From contig SCNI01000017.1 of NCBI GenBank assembly GCA_005502775.1, forward strand, positions 1 through 64,000: a DNA stretch of 64,000 nucleotides, given 5' to 3'. Position 1 is the first letter of the stretch. Each line of letters begins with the position of its first letter. The notes under the pieces are model-generated. The model was not told the origin of the DNA. It saw only the letters and a program-made list of their open reading frames with translations, and searched no databases. Both the position numbers and the translations under genes were made by a program. This document shows positions 33,336 to 43,628 of this stretch, in pieces. The DNA comes from Microbacteriaceae bacterium 3FA27C10 (lineage in GTDB: Bacteria > Actinomycetota > Actinomycetes > Actinomycetales > Microbacteriaceae).

Positions 33336-33974
33336 TCAGATCCGTGGTGCTACGGCTATGGCCGGGGAGGTGCTCGGTGACACGGCGGCGAGCCGGTCGA
33401 GCACCTCCCCGGTGTGTCCCGCCGGCCAGCGGCCACCGGCGGTCTCCCTCGCCTCTGCCACCACGGGGGTTTGCGCTCCCAGTGCGGTAGTGGGCCTTGA
33501 GGGAAGAGTGGTCGTCGGGGCCAGCCGATCGCTGGGTAGGGGGGTCGGCGTGGCCGGCCCCGACGAGTCTGGGGTGAGCGCCGAGCCGCTGGAGGTCGGC
33601 TCGGCGCTCTCACCGACGCCGGGGAACTCGGCAGTGTCGGTGGTCTCCTTCACGCTGTTCGCGGCAGAACCAGGTGTGTCCAGCACCTCGTCGCCCAGCA
33701 GAAGGGAACTCTTGTGAGGGGCGTCGCTACCTTCGGCGAGCGCCTCTTGGGCGATGGGATCTGCGATCTCGCCGAAGAAGGTGGCTACGGGGACGTTGAA
33801 GAAGCGTGAGAGCTTGATCAGGTCTCCGGTGCTGTACGCCGTTGTCCCGTTGTATCGGCGGACGACGCCGTTTCGAGATACGCCGAGGACCTCGGCGATC
33901 TGCTCTTGCTTGATACGCCGTTCGGCTGCGATGCCTCGCACCTTTGCTGCGACATCTGATTCATTGGGCGTCAT
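33336..33974 (-). CDS. XRE-family regulator, first gene of early operon (Cro-like position)
   Basis: Residues 8-75 are an XRE helix-turn-helix (VRGIAAERRIKQEQIAEVLG; VSRNGVVRRYNGTTAYSTGD; LIKLSRFFNVPVATFFGEI). The remaining 130 residues are Ser/Thr/Pro-rich and probably disordered. The ATG at 33974 is seven bases from a -10 element, so the mRNA appears leaderless. It is transcribed divergently from the second XRE gene, across shared operators. By position it is a Cro-like early regulator, though a repressor role is also possible. Confidence 0.85.
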   Translation of the reverse strand: MTPNESDVAAKVRGIAAERRIKQEQIAEVLGVSRNGVVRRYNGTTAYSTGDLIKLSRFFNVPVATFFGEIADPIAQEALAEGSDAPHKSSLLLGDEVLDTPGSAANSVKETTDTAEFPGVGESAEPTSSGSALTPDSSGPATPTPLPSDRLAPTTTLPSRPTTALGAQTPVVAEARETAGGRWPAGHTGEVLDRLAAVSPSTSPAIAVAPRI

Positions 33975-33981
33975 GCAGTGC

Positions 33982-34010
33982 AGTGTGACTCGAAAAATGA
34001 GTCATGTCAA
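33982..34010 (-). promoter_or_regulatory. Early leftward promoter (leaderless)
   Basis: On the minus strand TTGACA (34005-34010), a 17-base spacer and CACACT (33982-33987) precede the ATG at 33974 by seven bases. No ribosome-binding site fits in the gap, so translation is probably from a leaderless transcript. Confidence 0.75.
33986..34004. promoter_or_regulatory. Operator: TGACTC-N7-GAGTCA
   Basis: A perfect inverted repeat lies exactly across the spacer of the early promoter, ideal for repression. Its half site TGAYTCG(AAAAA) recurs in inverted form at 34031 (see the second operator). Confidence 0.8.
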
Positions 34011-34030
34011 ACGCTTCGTGTCGCGTTTTT

Positions 34031-34059
34031 CGAATCAGTGCACTCTTATTGGTGATTCG
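34031..34059. promoter_or_regulatory. Second operator region: CGAATCA-N15-TGATTCG
   Basis: Two inverted half sites match the TGAYTCG core of the operator at 33986. The left one (reading GATTCGAAAAA on the minus strand) shares the A-run with it. It lies between the two divergent promoters and could serve autoregulation. Confidence 0.65.
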
Positions 34060-34082
34060 TTCGAGACGATTGCGAAGCATAT

Positions 34083-34110
34083 TGTTGCAATTGCACCGCA
34101 GATCGATACA
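34083..34110 (+). promoter_or_regulatory. Rightward repressor promoter (leaderless)
   Basis: A -35-like TTGTTG at 34083-34088 and a -10-like GATACA at 34105-34110 are separated by 16-17 bases. The ATG at 34119 follows the -10 by eight bases with no ribosome-binding site, again implying a leaderless transcript. Confidence 0.6.
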
Positions 34111-34118
34111 CTGATTGC

Positions 34119-34496
34119 ATGTCAATCACTTCAGAGGACCTGGTTACTGACGAGCTCCGCGTCCGCGCGGCTCGAAACCTCCGTGGACTTCTCGCGGAGG
34201 AGCGATGGAGCGGACGCAAGGCCGCAGTCGCGATGGGTATGAACTTCAACGCCGTTAACCGCCGGCTATCCGGCGACGTAGAACTCAGCATCTCGGACAT
34301 CTCAGCGTTCGCTGCTCTGCTGAAGATGTCGCCCCTGGAACTCCACGGTCTTCTGCTCGGCGACCGCCGAACGATCACGGAAGCCGGAGAGCCTCACCGC
34401 GGCCGGGCCGGTGCAGCTGGGATCGCCACGATTTTTGACCTGGGAAGTGTTCGCGTGGGCCCTACCGGGATCGAACCGATGACATCCACGGTGTAA
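34119..34496 (+). CDS. XRE-family repressor-like protein, 3' end inside tRNA-Val
   Basis: The 125-residue product is the only plus-strand phage gene. Residues 8-75 are an XRE helix-turn-helix (VRAARNLRGLLAEERWSGRK; AAVAMGMNFNAVNRRLSGDV; ISDISAFAALLKMSPLELHG). The last 14 codons read through the 3' half of tRNA-Val and stop (TAA) in its anticodon loop. It is therefore likely the immunity repressor, next to attP in the free phage. If the att core is shorter than 41 bases, the C-terminus differs between phage and prophage forms. Confidence 0.8.
   Translation: MSITSEDLVTDELRVRAARNLRGLLAEERWSGRKAAVAMGMNFNAVNRRLSGDVELSISDISAFAALLKMSPLELHGLLLGDRRTITEAGEPHRGRAGAAGIATIFDLGSVRVGPTGIEPMTSTV
34456..34496. 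other. Probable prophage attachment site (attR) in tRNA-Val 3' half
   Basis: The phage/host boundary falls in the 3' half of tRNA-Val, the most common integration target of tyrosine integrases. The core limits cannot be set without the other att copy, which lies outside the window. The interval given is the part of the tRNA shared with the repressor reading frame. Confidence 0.6.
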
Positions 34497-34528
34497 ACGT
34501 GGCGCTCTACCAGCTGAGCTAAAGGCCC
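34456..34528 (-). tRNA. tRNA-Val(TAC)
   Basis: 73 bases fold as a complete cloverleaf: acceptor GGGCCTT/AGGGCCC, D-arm starting TAGCTC, anticodon stem CCACG/CGTGG with loop TTTACAC (anticodon TAC), T-arm with TTCGATC. CCA is not encoded. Its 3' side faces the prophage and shares sequence with the repressor gene end. Confidence 0.97.
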
Positions 34529-34605
34529 CCTGCCCTGACGGGCGAGAACGAGCATACCGGCTAAGACTCCGGCGTGTGACAGACGAGCCGACCCGGAAAA
34601 GCCGA

Positions 34606-34647
34606 GGGCCGGATGCGACGGGGAGCACCCCCTGTCGCATCCGGCCC
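34606..34647 (-). terminator. Terminator after the large surface-protein gene
   Basis: A perfect 14-base-pair stem (arms 34606-34619 and 34634-34647) follows the stop at 34664, and on the minus strand it leads to a short T-rich stretch (GGCTTTTCC). It is a likely Rho-independent terminator at the host side of the prophage. Confidence 0.75.
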
Positions 34648-34663
34648 CCGGCCGGCCTGCTGC

Positions 34664-37600
34664 CTAGGCCCGCTGCTTCCTCCGTCGCAGCACCACGAGC
34701 AGCACGCCGCCGAACAGCAGCAGCGCACCGATCACCACGACGCTCGTGATGGCCGCGCCGGTCCTGGCGAGGTCACCGGATGCGGCGGCCGCCGGCGGCT
34801 CGGCACCGTCGGTCGCCACCGGAGCGGTGGTGGCCGGCGTCGTCGGCTCCACCGTGGCCGGCGGGGTCGGCTCCGTGGTCGGCGGCGTCGTCGTCGGCGG
34901 CGTCGTCGGCGGCACGTCGATCGCGGCGACTGCGACATCGACCGGGTCCGACTCGGTGGTCTGGCCCGAGGCGTCGGTGACGACCGCCGTCAGCGACACG
35001 GTCTTGCCCGCATCCGCTTCAGCCGCAGCCCACTCGAAGGTGTACGGCGACACCGTGCTGGTGGCCACCTCGACCCCGTCGGCCAGCAGCGTCACGGACT
35101 TCACCGCGAAGTCGTCACGCGCCTTGACCAGCGGCTTCACCGTGTCGCCCACCTCGAGCGTGAGTCCTGCTCCCGGGTCCACCACCTGCGAGCTCGGCGC
35201 CGCGTCGGTGACCGACCCGGCCGCGGAGGGCACGGAGGCCGGCGCCGAGAGCACCGGGTCGAGCGTGCGCACCGAGGGGGTGCTCGTGCTGTCCACGCCA
35301 CTGAAGGCGGCGGAGGTGCCGTTCACGAAGCTGCCGCGAACGGTGACCGGAGCGGCCTCACGCGGCGCCGTCGACGTCTTGTCGAGGTTCGCCACGCCGA
35401 TGCCGTTGCCGGTGATCGCCGAGCTGCGGATCTCCACGCTCTTGGCCGTCTCCGTGGCCGCATCGCTGAGCTTGACGCCCACCGAGGAGGCCGGAGCCGC
35501 CGCCGAGACGTTGCCGGTGATGGCGCTGTCGGCGATGAACCCGTCGAAGCCCTCGGTGTACGAGACACCCACCTGCGGGAACAGCGAGCTCGCGGAACCC
35601 GTGATCACGCTGCCGGAGACGTAGCCGTGCTGGATCAGCCCGGCGCGGTCGGTGTTGCCCGCAGCGCCGTCGGCGCCGTACCCGCCGTCGAACAGGATGC
35701 CGCCGGCCTGGTAGCCCGACACCTGGCTGTTCGCCACGGTGAGCTCGGTCGAGACCGTGCCCTTGCCCGCGCCGCGCAGGAAGCCCGTCTTCACGATGCC
35801 CCAGCCGTGCGGGTTCGCCGCGAGCTCCACCGGGTCCTGCGCGGTGCGCAGCGGGCCGACGACGCTGTTCGAGACGCGACCTGCCGTGTTGAAGAAGGCG
35901 ATGCCCGCTTCGGCGAAGGTGTTGCCCGAGGTGACGGTGACGCCGGAGATGTCCAGGAACATCTCATTGGTGTCGGTCGAGCCGAGCGACTGGCGCGAGA
36001 CGGTGATGACGTTGCCGCCGCCGTCACGCAGGTAGGGCGTGGTGCCGGCGAGGGTCGCGAGCGTCTGGTCGGGCATGATCGTCACACGATCGGCCCCGAC
36101 GCCCTTGATTTTCAGCGGCTTGTTGATGGTCAGGCCGTTCAGGGCCCCCGGGGCAACCGGAACGCGGGCGCTGTTGACCGGCGTCGAACGCTCCTGGTAG
36201 GTGCCGTCGCAGACCACGATCGTGTCCCACGGCGCCGCGAAGTCCACAGCCGACTGGATGGTCGTGTACCCGGCGTTCGGACACTGCTGCTTGTCGTCGT
36301 CCACCACGAGGGTCGTGTTCGACCACGGGTTCGCCGTGGTGTCCGCCAGCTGGTACTCACCCGGGGTGACGTTCACCGCGGCGAGCACGTCGGCCGGGTT
36401 CGGGCCGGTGGCCGGGGGGCCGTAGCCGGCGCCCTGGTTGAGCGCGGTTCCGTCGGAGAGGATGAGCGGAGCATCCGTCGCCTTCTCCTGGAAGCGGACG
36501 TCGGCCACCTGGATGGAACCGGATGCCGGGGTGCCGTCGACGCCGAACTTGAGCTGCAGCGAGGCGAGCGACGAGACGTCGACGCCGGCGAACTCCGTGA
36601 GCGGCACGCGGATCTGCTCGAGCACGATGTGCGTCGAGGGGGTCACGGTACCGGTCGACATGTGCAGCGCGTTGCCCCAGCGCGGGTCTCCCGCGTTCAC
36701 CGACGCCGAGTGACCGGCCTTGTCGGTGAGCACGATCTTGAAGTCCTGCGTCGTGGCGAGCGGGTTGTAGGCGACCGGGTCTGTGGCAAGGCGCGTCGGT
36801 CCGCCCCCGGGGTTACGGGGGTCGAAGAAGTTGACGTCGGCGTCGAGCGCGAGAGCCTTGAGGCCACTCATGTCCGACGAGGCCGCGGGGATGTCCGCGG
36901 TCAGCGACGCCGTGGATCCGGGCTCCCACGCCAGGGAGAGCTGACGGCCGTAGGAGTGGTTGATCGGCGAGTTCTCGCGAGTGGCGTTCTGGCCTCCGAG
37001 CTCGGCCTTGGCGGGCAGCGGGCAGGCCTTGGCCCCGGTCGGCTGGGTGGTCTTGCCCAGGATGCTCGTCGCGAAGTCGTCGGGCTCCGGGTTGCACCAG
37101 TCGAAGCCCTGCGCCGTCGTGGCCGGCAGCGGGGTGACGGCGCCGTTGTCGACGTAGGGGTTCGTGAAACCGGTGCCGACGAGGCCGCCGCCGAGGGCGT
37201 TGAGCGTCAGCGGGTTCTCCACCTCGGGACGGATGAGGTCCACGCGCTCCGACGACGGCGCGAAGTAGGTCGTCGCCACGCGCGCGGAGCACGGCAGGCG
37301 CAGTCCGGTCTCGCTCGTGGGGCAGGCCGACGCCGGAACCTGGAGGTGCGAATCGGTGTTCGACAGCTCACCGGTCATGTAGGGCTCGAAAGCGCCCTCA
37401 CCACCGACGTAGCGGCGGATGAACGCCGACATGGTGGCGAGACCGAGCTTCTCCTGGTCGCCCATGCGCGCCGGGTCACCCGAGATCTTGGTGTTGACGA
37501 GCGGGTTGTAGGTGTCCGAGTTGTCGACGACGTACGACCACGGCGAACCGTAGCTCGCGGCGCCGGTGAGCCGGAAGTTGTTGGGCGCGACGTTGTTGTT

Positions 37601-38629
37601 GTTCGTCGGGTTGGTGTTGCCGCAGGCGGCGTCACCGCTCGCGTTGCCGTCCTGAGCCCCGTCGGCGAACCAGACGGAGTTGTACCAGTTGTGGTTGGTG
37701 CCCTGGTGGGTGACCTGGATCGACGGGAAGGGGTTGGAGCCGTCGACGTACTGGCTGCGCTCGAAGGTGCGTGCACCCTGCAGGTTCGACACGTCACCGT
37801 CGCAGTAGGGAAGCACGGTCATGAACGGCACGCCCGTGGGCGCCTTGCGCTCGTAGTCGACCGGGGCGAGGGCCACGACGCCGCGGAGCGGGTAGCGGGT
37901 GCCGTCGGTTCGCTCGCGGTTGTAGTCGATGAAGTTCGTCACCGCGTCACCGCCGCGCGAGTGGCCCATCAGACCGATGCGCGTCATGTCGAGCTTGCCG
38001 AGGAGCTCGGTGCCGATGGTGGTGTGCGCGTCGAGGGTGAGGCCGGTGGTGGTCGCCGCCGTCAGCGCGTCGAGCGAGGCCGCGATCAGCAGACGGCGCT
38101 GGTGCATGCCCTTTCCGGTGTTGTTGTCCTGGCGCATCATCAGCTGGTCCTGCGAGACCGAGAAGGTGGTGTAGCCCCAGCTCGCCAGGTTCTCGGCGAG
38201 GTAGGCGTAGCCCGCCTCGTTGCGCTTGTACTGCGCACAGGTGGCGGTGGTGGAGTTCTGGCCGGTGTCACAGGAGCCGTGGTTGCCGTGCACGAACACG
38301 ACCACGGGCGAGGGCACCGTGCGGTTCGCCGGGTAGGTCAGGCTGCCGCGGATCTCGAAGGTCTCCGGCGCCTGGGCGGTGCCGGCCGTGGGTGCGCTGC
38401 CGGATGAGTTGGGCTCCTGCAGGTCGACGGTGCCGAGCTTGGCCTCCTGCACGGTCGTGATCGTGTAGGGCCCGCGTTCCATCGGGTCGGGAAGCGCCGA
38501 CGGGGCTGGGGCTCCGACAGCGGCACCGGGGGCGGAGGACGCCAGCGCGGGAGCTGCAGGAACGAGTAAGGCTAGAACTAGTGGAACAACGGCAAGCGCG
38601 CGCCAACGCGCCGAGCGTGATGCTCTCAA
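34664..38629 (-). CDS. Secreted, sortase-anchored hydrolase / beta-helix surface protein
   Basis: This 1321-residue protein starts at a TTG (38629) behind AGGAG. A signal peptide follows (ALAVVPLVLALLVPAAPALA). Residues of about 90-460 form an alpha/beta hydrolase: VFVHGNHGS (oxyanion loop) and LMGHSRGGDAV with nucleophile Ser224. A beta-sandwich segment comes next, then a right-handed parallel beta-helix (CPNAGYTTIQSAVDFAAPWD; NGLTINKPLKIKGVGADRVT), an Ig-like domain, a Pro/Thr-rich wall spacer, and LARTG plus a membrane helix and RRRKQRA. LAXTG is the class E sortase signal. It probably acts on a polysaccharide or ester at the cell surface; the substrate is unknown. Confidence 0.88.
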   Translation of the reverse strand: MRASRSARWRALAVVPLVLALLVPAAPALASSAPGAAVGAPAPSALPDPMERGPYTITTVQEAKLGTVDLQEPNSSGSAPTAGTAQAPETFEIRGSLTYPANRTVPSPVVVFVHGNHGSCDTGQNSTTATCAQYKRNEAGYAYLAENLASWGYTTFSVSQDQLMMRQDNNTGKGMHQRRLLIAASLDALTAATTTGLTLDAHTTIGTELLGKLDMTRIGLMGHSRGGDAVTNFIDYNRERTDGTRYPLRGVVALAPVDYERKAPTGVPFMTVLPYCDGDVSNLQGARTFERSQYVDGSNPFPSIQVTHQGTNHNWYNSVWFADGAQDGNASGDAACGNTNPTNNNNVAPNNFRLTGAASYGSPWSYVVDNSDTYNPLVNTKISGDPARMGDQEKLGLATMSAFIRRYVGGEGAFEPYMTGELSNTDSHLQVPASACPTSETGLRLPCSARVATTYFAPSSERVDLIRPEVENPLTLNALGGGLVGTGFTNPYVDNGAVTPLPATTAQGFDWCNPEPDDFATSILGKTTQPTGAKACPLPAKAELGGQNATRENSPINHSYGRQLSLAWEPGSTASLTADIPAASSDMSGLKALALDADVNFFDPRNPGGGPTRLATDPVAYNPLATTQDFKIVLTDKAGHSASVNAGDPRWGNALHMSTGTVTPSTHIVLEQIRVPLTEFAGVDVSSLASLQLKFGVDGTPASGSIQVADVRFQEKATDAPLILSDGTALNQGAGYGPPATGPNPADVLAAVNVTPGEYQLADTTANPWSNTTLVVDDDKQQCPNAGYTTIQSAVDFAAPWDTIVVCDGTYQERSTPVNSARVPVAPGALNGLTINKPLKIKGVGADRVTIMPDQTLATLAGTTPYLRDGGGNVITVSRQSLGSTDTNEMFLDISGVTVTSGNTFAEAGIAFFNTAGRVSNSVVGPLRTAQDPVELAANPHGWGIVKTGFLRGAGKGTVSTELTVANSQVSGYQAGGILFDGGYGADGAAGNTDRAGLIQHGYVSGSVITGSASSLFPQVGVSYTEGFDGFIADSAITGNVSAAAPASSVGVKLSDAATETAKSVEIRSSAITGNGIGVANLDKTSTAPREAAPVTVRGSFVNGTSAAFSGVDSTSTPSVRTLDPVLSAPASVPSAAGSVTDAAPSSQVVDPGAGLTLEVGDTVKPLVKARDDFAVKSVTLLADGVEVATSTVSPYTFEWAAAEADAGKTVSLTAVVTDASGQTTESDPVDVAVAAIDVPPTTPPTTTPPTTEPTPPATVEPTTPATTAPVATDGAEPPAAAASGDLARTGAAITSVVVIGALLLFGGVLLVVLRRRKQRA

Positions 38630-38834
38630 GACGACTCCTCGTGATCGGGTGCGGGCAGTCGTTGCCCGTCGGGTCACCGTAGGAGTCGATTGTTACATTG
38701 GCATTTCGAAGGTATTTCTTCGATCTTTCCTGGCAAATGCAAAGTGTGCGCAAAGCCGAAATAGAGCCTGGTCATCGGCGGTTCTTGGCCGACTCATAGC
38801 TTTCTACAAATGCAGAAGTCTTTCCCGGGCCGGC

Positions 38835-39308
38835 TCAGACGCGCGCGGGCACCAGGTCTTCGAGCGCCGCACGGTAGGCCGCGATCGATCGCGCCTCCCC
38901 CGGCGCCGTGATGAAGGAGGCCCGGATGATGCGGTTCTCGTCGATCACGAATGTCGCCCGGTTGGCGAAGCCCTTCTCCTCGAGGAACACGCCGTAGTCC
39001 TTCGCGACGTCGCCGTGCGGCCAGAAGTCGGCCACGAGGGTGAAGTCGTAGCCTTCCTTCTCGGCCCAGGCGCGCAGGGTCGCCTTCGAGTCGACCGAGA
39101 TGCCGATCAGTTCGACGTTCGCATCCTTGAACAGCGCGAGGTTGTCTTCGAGCTGGCACAGCTCGCTCGTGCACACGCCCGAGAAGGCGAGCGGGAAGAA
39201 GACGAGTGCGACGGGCTTCTTTCCCTGGAACTGACTGAGTCGGATGCGCTCTCCGTACTGGTTCGGCAGTTCGAAGTCGGGTGCAAGCGTGTCGTTCTCC
39301 AAAGCCAT
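38835..39308 (-). CDS. AhpE-type peroxiredoxin
   Basis: The 157-residue product has the thioredoxin fold of one-Cys actinobacterial peroxiredoxins. LVFFPLAFSGVCTSELCQLED contains the peroxidatic Cys46 in the PxxxSxxC motif, with a second Cys51 five residues later that could be resolving. GISVDSKATLRAWAEKEGYD and ATFVIDENRIIRASF follow. It reduces hydroperoxides in the cytoplasm. It is divergent from aceE and has its own promoter upstream (39355-39383). Confidence 0.9.
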   Translation of the reverse strand: MALENDTLAPDFELPNQYGERIRLSQFQGKKPVALVFFPLAFSGVCTSELCQLEDNLALFKDANVELIGISVDSKATLRAWAEKEGYDFTLVADFWPHGDVAKDYGVFLEEKGFANRATFVIDENRIIRASFITAPGEARSIAAYRAALEDLVPARV

Positions 39309-39354
39309 GAGGCTTCCTTTCACAGCCGGGCGTCTCACCGGCAAAAGCGCCCCA

Positions 39355-39383
39355 ATACTAGACCCGCGCATCCGTTCGGCCAA
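39355..39383 (-). promoter_or_regulatory. Promoter of the peroxiredoxin gene
   Basis: On the minus strand TTGGCC, a 17-base spacer and TAGTAT lie about 47 bases before the ATG, a good sigma-70-type match for a GC-rich host. Confidence 0.6.
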
Positions 39384-39526
39384 ACGAGGGTGGGAACGGG
39401 CTGTGAATGCCCCCAGAACGGCGCACCCGGCAAAACTCACTAGGCTGATCTGTGGCGTTCCGTCCCCACGATCCCGGGGGTGCATGCCCGACACTAAACG
39501 ATCTGTAATCAACAGAAAGGTCGACG

Positions 39527-42253
<2,727 letters not shown>

Positions 42254-42316
42254 CGACACTTCACAGCATGAACGAACGATCGATCGCGGTCGGGGGCGCA
42301 TCAGCGAGGGAGCACC

Positions 42317-43537
42317 GTGCCTAAGACCAAGGAGCAGACGCTCCAGTGGCTGCGCACCATCTCGGGCGAGCTCTCGACCGCGACGATCAAGCGTCTCGAC
42401 CAGACGCTGCCCTGGTACGGCGACATGCCCCCGGGCCGGCGTTCGGCCGTGGGGCTCGTCGCGCAGGCGGGCATCAAGTCGTTCATCCAGTGGTACGACG
42501 ACCCGACCACCACCACCTGGATCGCCGCCGACGTCTTCGGCTCGGCGCCCCGGGAGCTGCTGCGTTCGGTGAGCCTGCAGCAGACGCTGCAGCTCATCCG
42601 CGTGGTGGTGGAGGTCGTCGAGGAGCGCGTGACGGGAACGGATGCCTCGCTCCGCGAGGCCATCCTGCTCTACTCCCGCGAGATCGCCTTCGCCGCCGCC
42701 GACGTGTACGCCCGGGCCGCCGAGGCGCGCGGCCTGTGGGACGCCCGGCTGGAGGCCCTCGTGGTCGACAGCATCCTGAGCGGGGAGTACGACGACGAGC
42801 TGCCGAGTCGCATCGCGGCCCTCGGCTGGCACGGGCACGGCGAGGTCAGCGTGCTCGTCGGCACGACCCCGCGCCAGCTCGACGTCGACCAGCTGCGCCG
42901 CACCGCCCGGCACCTGAACGCCGACCTGCTGATCGGTGTTCAAGGCGGGCGGCTCGTTCTCGTGATCGGCCGCGCGCATCCGGCCAACGGCAACGGCGTC
43001 GACGGCACTCCCGCCGACGAGGAGGCCCTCGCGGCCGCCGGGCCCCTGCTCTCCTTCCTCGACATCGCCACCCAGCTCGAACCCGGCTTCGGCCCCGGCT
43101 ACCTGGTTCTCGGCCACGAGGTGCCGAGCCTGGTCGACGCCTCGCGGAGCGCGAAGGCGGCCCTCGCCGGGTTCGCCGTCGCCCGCGCCTGGCGCAACGC
43201 CCCGCGACCGATGCTCGCCGACGACCTGCTGCCCGAGCGCGCCCTCGCGGGCGATCCGCTCGCCCGCTCGACGCTCGTGAACCGGGTCTACCGCCCGCTG
43301 CAGGACCAGTCCCCCGAGCTCATGACCACGCTCTGGTGCTACCTCGACAACGGGCGCTCGCTCGAGGCCACGGCCCGCGAGCTCTTCGTGCATCCGAACA
43401 CCGTGCGCTACCGGTTGAAGCGCGTGACCCAGGTGATCGGCTGGGACGCCACGGGAGCCCGGGAGGCCCTCATCCTGCAGTCGGCCCTCATCCTCGGCTC
43501 GATGAACGACCACGACAGCCCGGCACCGCGCCGCTGA
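42317..43537 (+). CDS. fasR: PucR-type regulator, FasR-like
   Basis: The 406-residue product has an N-terminal helical domain (LQWLRTISGELSTATIKRLD), a GGDEF-like central region without catalytic signature, and a C-terminal helix-turn-helix of the PucR type (YLDNGRSLEATARELFVHPN; TVRYRLKRVTQVIGWDATGA). In streptomycetes the homologue FasR, in the same position before fabD, activates the fatty-acid operon. A GTTCGA-N5-TCGAAC site before fabD is a candidate binding site. The start is the GTG at 42317. Confidence 0.88.
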   Translation: MPKTKEQTLQWLRTISGELSTATIKRLDQTLPWYGDMPPGRRSAVGLVAQAGIKSFIQWYDDPTTTTWIAADVFGSAPRELLRSVSLQQTLQLIRVVVEVVEERVTGTDASLREAILLYSREIAFAAADVYARAAEARGLWDARLEALVVDSILSGEYDDELPSRIAALGWHGHGEVSVLVGTTPRQLDVDQLRRTARHLNADLLIGVQGGRLVLVIGRAHPANGNGVDGTPADEEALAAAGPLLSFLDIATQLEPGFGPGYLVLGHEVPSLVDASRSAKAALAGFAVARAWRNAPRPMLADDLLPERALAGDPLARSTLVNRVYRPLQDQSPELMTTLWCYLDNGRSLEATARELFVHPNTVRYRLKRVTQVIGWDATGAREALILQSALILGSMNDHDSPAPRR

Positions 43538-43586
43538 GCCTGCTCTTATGGAACACGCACAATGATTCCGCGAATCTCTTGCGCGC

Positions 43587-43603
43587 GTTCGACACACTCG
43601 AAC
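43587..43603. promoter_or_regulatory. Inverted repeat upstream of fabD (GTTCGA-N5-TCGAAC)
   Basis: A perfect six-base inverted repeat lies 25 bases before the fabD start in the gap behind the FasR-like gene. It may be the operator of that regulator; this is an inference from position. Confidence 0.5.
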
Positions 43604-43628
43604 ACCGAACTCTTGGGAGACTGAAGCA

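Noticed and set aside
34436-34496. Treating the tRNA-encoded C-terminus of the repressor as proof that the gene is mis-called
   Set aside because: The tail is tRNA-derived, but the frame is continuous with a good XRE domain and a promoter, and attP sites at phage gene ends are common. Kept as a gene with the overlap reported as a finding.
34613-38407. A very long plus-strand open frame opposite the large surface-protein gene
   Set aside because: Arginine/glycine/valine-rich shadow of a high-GC gene; no ribosome-binding site and no recognisable domain, while the minus strand encodes a coherent multi-domain protein.
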